Source of the DNA: Streptomyces sp. NRRL S-31
Lineage (GTDB): Bacteria; Actinomycetota; Actinomycetes; Streptomycetales; Streptomycetaceae
NCBI RefSeq assembly: GCF_000718775.1
Contig: NZ_JOCB01000071.1
Span: 1-45,615, forward strand
DNA: 45,615 nucleotides
Direction of reading: 5' to 3'
The notes beneath the pieces are model-generated. The model was not told where the DNA came from. It was given only the letters and a program-made list of their open reading frames with translations, and made no database searches. The position numbers were made by a program, and so were the translations under genes. Of the stretch, positions 39,413 through 45,615 are shown piece after piece (within the stretch, counting starts at the first letter, position 1; every line of letters starts with the position of its first letter).

Positions 39413-40948
39413 TCAGGGGACGTAGCGTGCATGGCCCTTGACGCCGTAGGCAGCCATCATGATGCGCCAGTACTGGACGGCTTCCTGGTTGTTGGTGACC
39501 GTCTCCACTCCGCGCATCTCCTTGTTACGCGGGTCGCGGAGCGCGGCGGCGTACTTCTTCAGTTCGTCACGATCCGACCGATAGAGGAAGTCCTTCTTTC
39601 CGCTCTCGTGGTTCACGCGGAGTTCGTCGAGCGAGCGGTAGCACCGCTGGTTCGGCTTGTTGACGTACTTGGCCTCGATGGCCATCCCGTCGGCATCACG
39701 GAACCCGTCCACCATGAGCGTGTTGTTCACGCTGTGCCCGGTTGGGATGGGCACTTCGTATTCGGGATAGCCGGCCACCCGCATCTGGTAGGCGACCTCG
39801 GCCGGCCTGCCGCCTGAGAAGTCCCCCGTACGCAGGGAGTTCAGCCAGGTCTGGAAGTTCTTCTGTTCGCCAGGCTTGAGTAGCGGGAAACGTGGGTCCA
39901 GCGGAATCTCCGGTGAGATCGGCTGGACTCGTGGGCCGTTTGCCGGGCGGTAGGCGGCCGGCACCAGGGTCGGTATGCGGATCAGCGGACCGAGGAGCGG
40001 CGGCACGCCAGGCGCGAATCCACCGCTGTCCGGCTGCGGCATCGGCACCCGTGCCTTGGAGCTGTCCAGGGCCGGCGGGATCTTGCCGAGGGCAGCGATC
40101 CGCATGTCCCCCGCGACGAGCTCGTGCAGCCCGCCGTCGTGGCCGTCTCCTCCGAGACTCGGCTGCTCCCACGGCCAGAGATTGTCGAGGGGTGAGGTCT
40201 CCTCGTAGGGCAGCCGCCGCTTGGCTGTCTCTATGTGATCGGCGTAGGCGTCGCAGGCATTGGCGAGCATCTTGCAGGCGACGGGAAGATTCGCCATGAG
40301 GGTCTCGTGCTCGCCGACCTCACTGGGTGGCGGATTCTTGCCGACGAACTTCTTGAAGAAGCCCTCGACCGCGCTCGCTGTCTCACCGGCCTGATCCAGC
40401 GTCGCGGTCCTCCACGCGGCCTCCGAGTCCCAGTAGGCGTCTTCCAGAATCTTGGACGCCTGGCGCCACGTCTTGGCCACAGCACGAAGCTTGTGGGGCT
40501 GCCCCAGGAAGCGTTCATTGAAGAGGTACTGATCGACGCCACTGGTCTCGCCGACGACCTCAGGCAGGTCCTGCGCGTTGTGGCTGGCCCGCGGGTTGCA
40601 GTCAGGGCCGGACGGCTGTGCGCCGATCCCCATGTCCAGCGGGCTCTTCCCCAGGAGTTCCGCCGCGATCTCGCTCTCCTGCTTGAGGAGCTCCTCCGAC
40701 GACTTGAGCAGAGCACCGGCGCCGTTGGCCATCACTTGATGAGCGAAGCCGGACTTGTCGAACACCGTCGCGACAGCTTCCTTATACACCTTGGCGAAGG
40801 CCCGGCCCGCATCGTTGTCGCCGGCCATGCCACCGTGCTCGCTGAGTTCCGTGAAGAGGAGACTCAGCATCTCGTAGATCAGGTCGCGCAGCCCCACCAT
40901 CGACCAGGACGCGTTGACGAAGTTCGCCGTCTGATGCCGAAGATCCAA
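39413..40948 (-). CDS. Polymorphic toxin with C-terminal restriction-endonuclease-fold domain (Tox-REase-2-like)
   Basis: The 511-residue protein has a helical N-terminal half resembling WXG/ESX-type secretion domains (ASWSMVGLRDLIYEML, then a coiled region to about 275). A Pro-rich linker (about 285-360) follows. The C-terminal 130-residue toxin domain contains AYQMRVAGYPEYEVPIP, GFRDADGMAIEAKYV (Asp and Glu-x-Lys nuclease core) and RDELKKYAAAL, and it ends GVKGHARYVP. This C-terminus matches the restriction-endonuclease-fold toxin-2 family. It is probably a DNase delivered to competitors or retained as an addiction module. TTG at 40946-40948, with GGGGGAA upstream, is my chosen start. GTG at 40993 and ATG at 41059 are in frame, but the latter lies in the shared subterminal site. 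Confidence 0.83.
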   Translation of the reverse strand: MDLRHQTANFVNASWSMVGLRDLIYEMLSLLFTELSEHGGMAGDNDAGRAFAKVYKEAVATVFDKSGFAHQVMANGAGALLKSSEELLKQESEIAAELLGKSPLDMGIGAQPSGPDCNPRASHNAQDLPEVVGETSGVDQYLFNERFLGQPHKLRAVAKTWRQASKILEDAYWDSEAAWRTATLDQAGETASAVEGFFKKFVGKNPPPSEVGEHETLMANLPVACKMLANACDAYADHIETAKRRLPYEETSPLDNLWPWEQPSLGGDGHDGGLHELVAGDMRIAALGKIPPALDSSKARVPMPQPDSGGFAPGVPPLLGPLIRIPTLVPAAYRPANGPRVQPISPEIPLDPRFPLLKPGEQKNFQTWLNSLRTGDFSGGRPAEVAYQMRVAGYPEYEVPIPTGHSVNNTLMVDGFRDADGMAIEAKYVNKPNQRCYRSLDELRVNHESGKKDFLYRSDRDELKKYAAALRDPRNKEMRGVETVTNNQEAVQYWRIMMAAYGVKGHARYVP

Positions 40949-41047
40949 CGTTTCCCCCGCTGACCGCCGTCGATACCCCAGGGAACCGTACACGCTTGCG
41001 AACTCGGCCAGTCCTGGATGCACCCGATCCGCAGGACATGCGGACGC

Positions 41048-41069
41048 CCGCTCACGCATCGCTCACGCA
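41048..41069. repeat. Right subterminal 22-bp site shared with the left end
   Basis: This is an exact copy of 18067-18088, in the same orientation, 91 bp inside attR. It contains two CGCTCACGCA words eleven bases apart. Together with the left copy it is a strong candidate for an integrase or Xis arm site. Confidence 0.75.
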
Positions 41070-41160
41070 AGAGCCCGGAAACGAACCAGCGCCCGAGCCA
41101 GCCGAAGCCGACCCGGACGCTGCGCAGCAGGTCAGAGGGGTGAAGTCCTCCCCCGCACCG

Positions 41161-41206
41161 GTAGGCCCTGTGGGACTCGAACCCACAACCAATGGATTAA
41201 AAGTCC
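41161..41206. repeat. attR: 46-bp direct repeat within the intact tRNA-Lys gene
   Basis: Identical to 17906-17951. Here the 46 bp continue into the anticodon loop, D arm and acceptor 5' strand, so the element's copy of the 3' half keeps the tRNA functional. Confidence 0.95.
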
Positions 41207-41234
41207 ACTGCTCTGCCAATTGAGCTAAGGGCCC
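41162..41234 (-). tRNA. tRNA-Lys (TTT)
   Basis: A 73-nt cloverleaf reads leftward. The acceptor GGGCCCT pairs with AGGGCCT (first pair G-T). The D arm is GCTC/GAGC. The anticodon loop is CTTTTAA (anticodon TTT). The T arm is GTGGG/CCCAC with TTCGAGT, and the discriminator base is A. CCA is not encoded. The 3' 45 bases are supplied by the integrated element. A TATGCT -10 lies about 21 bases upstream (41255-41260). No clear terminator follows on the element side. Confidence 0.95.
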
Positions 41235-41263
41235 AGGCGATGTTGCCAGTCCGAGCATAGCCG

Positions 41264-41308
41264 GACGTGGCCGTGGAGCCGATCGGGTATCGGCGACACG
41301 GCCGCGTC
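41264..41308 (-). terminator. Hairpin downstream of the amino-acid permease gene
   Basis: GACGTGGCCGTG (41264-41275) and CACGGCCGCGTC (41297-41308) pair at 11 of 12 positions. A smaller inner stem, CCGA/TCGG, is present. It lies 26 bp after the permease stop and upstream of the tRNA-Lys promoter region. Confidence 0.6.
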
Positions 41309-41333
41309 GGAGGGGGCCGGACGGGGGCGAGGG

Positions 41334-42857
41334 TTACTTTTCGGCCGGGACGGGCGCGGGGGCGGGGGTGCGGGTCAGGAACCAGTGGCGGGCCGAGACC
41401 AGCCACCAGGTCGTGGCGGAACCGAGCACGACCAGCACGGCCACCGGGGCGTAGTTGAAGGTCTTCCAGGTGACCGGGGAGACCTGCGGGAGCATGAAGA
41501 GAACCGTGATCACGGTGACCCAGCCGACCGAGAGCACGCCGATCGCACCCGACCAGCGGCCCAGGTGCCAGGGGCCGCGCTCGAACGCGGACCCCCTGCG
41601 GACCCGCAGGAAGGTCGGGATGACGTACGCGATGTAGAGGCCGATGACCGCGATCGAGGTCACCGCCGCGTAGGCAGTCGTGTTGATCAGGTAGGGCAGG
41701 CCGAGGGCCAGCGCGCCGAGCGCGGCCAGCCAGACCGCCGCCACCGGGGTGCGGGTGCGCGGGCTGACCGTGTGCCAGAGACGGGAGAGGGGCAGCGCGC
41801 CGTCCCGGGAAAAGGCGTAGATCATACGGCTGTTGGCGGTGACGGAGGCCATGCCGCAGAAGAGCTGGGCGCCGATGACGACCAGCAGCAGGAGTTGGCC
41901 CGCCGTGGCGCCGAGGGCGTCCAGCAGGATCTGGGCGGGCGGGACGCCGGTCGGGGAGGCCAGCTCCGCGTCGTAGGACTGGATGGCGAAGGTGAAGCCG
42001 AGCAGCAGTACGAAGCCGGCGATCCAGGAGGTCCAGATCGAGCGGACGATGCCCTTCGGCCCGGCGGTGGCCGCGTCCCAGGTCTCCTCGGTCATGTGGG
42101 CGGAGGCGTCGTAGCCGGTGAAGGTGTACTGGGCCGTCAGGAGGCCGAGGAGGACCACGTACGGGCCGCTGCCCCAGCCCGTCTCGTTGACGAAGTGCGT
42201 GAAGACGAAGGACGCCGACTGGTGGTGGTCGGGGACCAGCGCCAGCGCTGCGACGATCCCCGCGACCCCGAGGACGTGCCACCACACGCTCACGCTGTTC
42301 AGGAAGGCGACGATCCGGACGCCGAAGGTGTTCAGCAGGCCGTGCAGGACGAGGATCGCCGCGAACAGCGCGACCGTGCGGCCCGGGGTCACCTCGAAGC
42401 CGAACCGGAGGTTCAGGTAGGCGCCGAGGAAGGAGGCCGCGCCGAAGTCGATGCCGGCGGTCACCGCCACCTGGCCCAGCACGTTGAACCAGCCCGTGAA
42501 CCACGCCCAGGCCGCCGCCGAGCGCGGGGGCGCCAGGCTGTGGGCCCAGAAGTACAGGCCCGCCGAGGTGGGGTAGGCCGAGCAGATCTCGGCCATCGAA
42601 AGACCCACGAACAGGGTCATCAGACCGACCGCCACCCAGCCCCAGACGATCACCGCCGGGCCGCCCGTGGTCATGCCGAAGAGGTAGAGCGTCAGGCAGC
42701 CGGAGAGGACCGAGATGATCGTGAAGGAGACGGCGTAGTTCGAGAACGCCGACATACGGCGGGCGAGGACCTGGGTGTAGCCGAGCTGGGCCAGCCGTTC
42801 CTCGTCCGACGGGCCGGGCGCTTCCCGCTGTCCGCTCGCTCGCGCGTCATCTGTCAT
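41334..42857 (-). CDS. APC-family amino-acid/GABA permease
   Basis: The 507-residue membrane protein has about 12 hydrophobic segments. It begins with a cytosolic tail containing LAQLGYTQVLARRMSAFSNYAVSF, the usual entry of APC permeases of the amino-acid/choline/GABA type. Other marks are the SMAEICSAYPTSAGLYFWA signature and GYDASAHMTEET. It should import an amino acid, choline or polyamine by proton symport. The precise substrate cannot be read. The ATG at 42855-42857 (MTDDARASG) is chosen over an upstream Met because it fits the family N-terminus. It is followed by a hairpin and the tRNA-Lys gene. Confidence 0.9.
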   Translation of the reverse strand: MTDDARASGQREAPGPSDEERLAQLGYTQVLARRMSAFSNYAVSFTIISVLSGCLTLYLFGMTTGGPAVIVWGWVAVGLMTLFVGLSMAEICSAYPTSAGLYFWAHSLAPPRSAAAWAWFTGWFNVLGQVAVTAGIDFGAASFLGAYLNLRFGFEVTPGRTVALFAAILVLHGLLNTFGVRIVAFLNSVSVWWHVLGVAGIVAALALVPDHHQSASFVFTHFVNETGWGSGPYVVLLGLLTAQYTFTGYDASAHMTEETWDAATAGPKGIVRSIWTSWIAGFVLLLGFTFAIQSYDAELASPTGVPPAQILLDALGATAGQLLLLVVIGAQLFCGMASVTANSRMIYAFSRDGALPLSRLWHTVSPRTRTPVAAVWLAALGALALGLPYLINTTAYAAVTSIAVIGLYIAYVIPTFLRVRRGSAFERGPWHLGRWSGAIGVLSVGWVTVITVLFMLPQVSPVTWKTFNYAPVAVLVVLGSATTWWLVSARHWFLTRTPAPAPVPAEK

Positions 42858-42913
42858 GCCCCCAGCAATTCCCTGCCCGGCGATGTGATAAGCGTCACCC
42901 AAAGGAAGGCGAA

Positions 42914-42945
42914 AGGGCCCGTACGAACGGTGTCGTACGGGCCCT
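42914..42945 (-). terminator. Terminator hairpin after the DEAD-box helicase gene
   Basis: AGGGCCCGTACGA (42914-42926) and TCGTACGGGCCCT (42933-42945) form a perfect 13-bp stem with a 6-nt loop, 30 bp beyond the helicase stop. Confidence 0.85.
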
Positions 42946-42975
42946 CTCCGGCGCCTGTCAGCGCCTCACTGCGTG

Positions 42976-45144
<2,169 letters not shown>

Positions 45145-45461
45145 GCGAATGCGAAACCTTCCGGAGTCTCTTCGGCACGCGCCCGTCAACTCCGTGATTC
45201 GCTCACGACCGCCTCGATGCGGTCCGCCACGGCAAAGGAGAGTACGCGCCACACGGCGCGCTGAATGATGGCGCCGGGCAAATGGGATTCAAACGATCTG
45301 CCACCATACGCACTTACCGCCCCCAAAGGCAAACCGAGCCCTGGAACCGCACGTCAGCGCGGTCCCGGCAGCGGCGGCCGACCCCTCCCGCACGCGGTCG
45401 GCCACGTCCGTCGCGCCGGGTGCGTGCCGGTGCCCGGGGACGTCCGCGCCCACGACCGGTG
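45145..45461. other. Leader and promoter region of the DEAD-box helicase
   Basis: This 317-bp stretch contains no convincing coding sequence. The part at 45145-45310 is less GC-rich and probably holds the leftward helicase promoter and a long untranslated leader, as is common for such helicases. The part at 45340-45461 is GC-rich spacer downstream of the next leftward gene. A short dyad CCGGTGT/ACACCGG lies at about 45457-45471, around that gene's stop. Confidence 0.5.
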
Positions 45462-45615
45462 TCACACCGGCGCGCCCGCCGCCGGTGCCGGCTCGCGCTG
45501 GACGAGCTGCGGGCCCGTCTCCTCGTGCGCCGACGAGGACGGCTCGGCCGACGGCGGCTCCGGGTCGGGCGGCGGCGGGGTGGAGGCGGGCGGCTCGGGC
45601 GGGGCGGAGCTGGCC
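45462..45615 (-). CDS. 3' end of an unidentified Pro/Ser/Glu-rich protein
   Basis: On the minus strand the frame is open from the right edge to a TGA at 45462-45464. It gives 50 residues that run ASSAPPEPPAST, then PPPPDPEPPSAEPSSSAHEE, and end APAAGAPV. Proline-rich acidic tails of this kind are common at the C-termini of actinobacterial membrane and wall proteins. Codon use is strongly GC-biased, as expected for real coding sequence. The body of the protein lies outside the window. Confidence 0.65.
   Translation of the reverse strand, partial: ASSAPPEPPASTPPPPDPEPPSAEPSSSAHEETGPQLVQREPAPAAGAPV

Larger units (their letters stand above)
17906..41206. mobile_element. Integrative mobilisable element in tRNA-Lys(TTT), about 23.3 kb
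   Basis: The boundaries are an exact 46-bp direct repeat (17906-17951 and 41161-41206) that is the 3' part of a tRNA-Lys gene. The intact gene remains at the right end. Inside are a tyrosine integrase, Xis-like protein, XRE regulator, DUF3631 ATPase, DUF2637 membrane protein, and MobC and MobA. These resemble the backbone of actinomycete integrative elements. No FtsK/TraB-type DNA translocase is present, so I classify it as mobilisable rather than self-transmissible. Cargo comprises a CHAT protease pair, an unknown large protein, a NUDIX/regulator/four-gene cassette, and a toxin-immunity pair. Confidence 0.88.

Overview
The window is high-GC actinobacterial DNA and almost certainly comes from a Streptomyces chromosome. 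Supporting signs are third-position G/C codons, GTG and TTG starts, leaderless-type promoters, a SARP regulator, a homologue of the S. griseus sporulation gene ORF1590, and an actinobacterial c-di-AMP riboswitch in front of a cell-wall peptidase. From memory, the flanks resemble the S. coelicolor region around SCO4096-SCO4116; I could not check this.

Left chromosomal flank (1-17905). In order: the end of an NPCBM-domain protein; a large SARP/NB-ARC/TPR regulator; an asparagine-synthase-fold protein of the macrolactam-cyclase type; the ORF1590-like sporulation regulator; an L-2-hydroxyglutarate oxidase-like flavoprotein; trmB; a PrsW-type intramembrane protease; an aldo/keto reductase; and an M23 peptidase under a ydaO riboswitch. 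Next come initiator tRNA-Met and a small riboflavin-type locus: a RibD-like protein with reversed domain order, a MarR regulator and GTP cyclohydrolase II, with TTCAA-type operators in the promoters. The flank ends in a decayed TetR gene.

Integrated element (17906-41206, about 23.3 kb). It sits in the 3' end of a tRNA-Lys(TTT) gene. A 46-bp direct repeat marks both ends, and a shared 22-bp subterminal sequence lies about 100 bp inside each end. The backbone is a leftward operon (Xis-like protein, DUF3631 ATPase, DUF2637 membrane protein, MobC, MobA relaxase) and a rightward XRE regulator plus tyrosine integrase. No FtsK/TraB-type translocase is present, so it looks mobilisable rather than self-conjugative.

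Cargo lies in three blocks. Next to attL are a 1354-residue TPR/CHAT caspase-like protease, its translationally coupled partner and an unrecognised 686-residue protein. In the middle are a NUDIX hydrolase and an ORF1590-like HTH/TPR regulator, divergent from four genes (unknown protein, APH-fold kinase-like protein, SAM methyltransferase, HAD phosphatase). Between the integrase and attR are a Tox-REase-2-type toxin and its probable immunity protein.

Right chromosomal flank (41207-45615). The intact tRNA-Lys is followed by an APC amino-acid permease, a DEAD-box RNA helicase with a long Arg/Gly/Asp-rich tail, and the 3' end of an unidentified Pro/Ser-rich protein.

The best candidates for undescribed systems are the CHAT two-gene unit and the NUDIX/regulator/four-gene cassette. 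The TTCAA-controlled riboflavin locus and the subterminal recombination-like sites also deserve attention.
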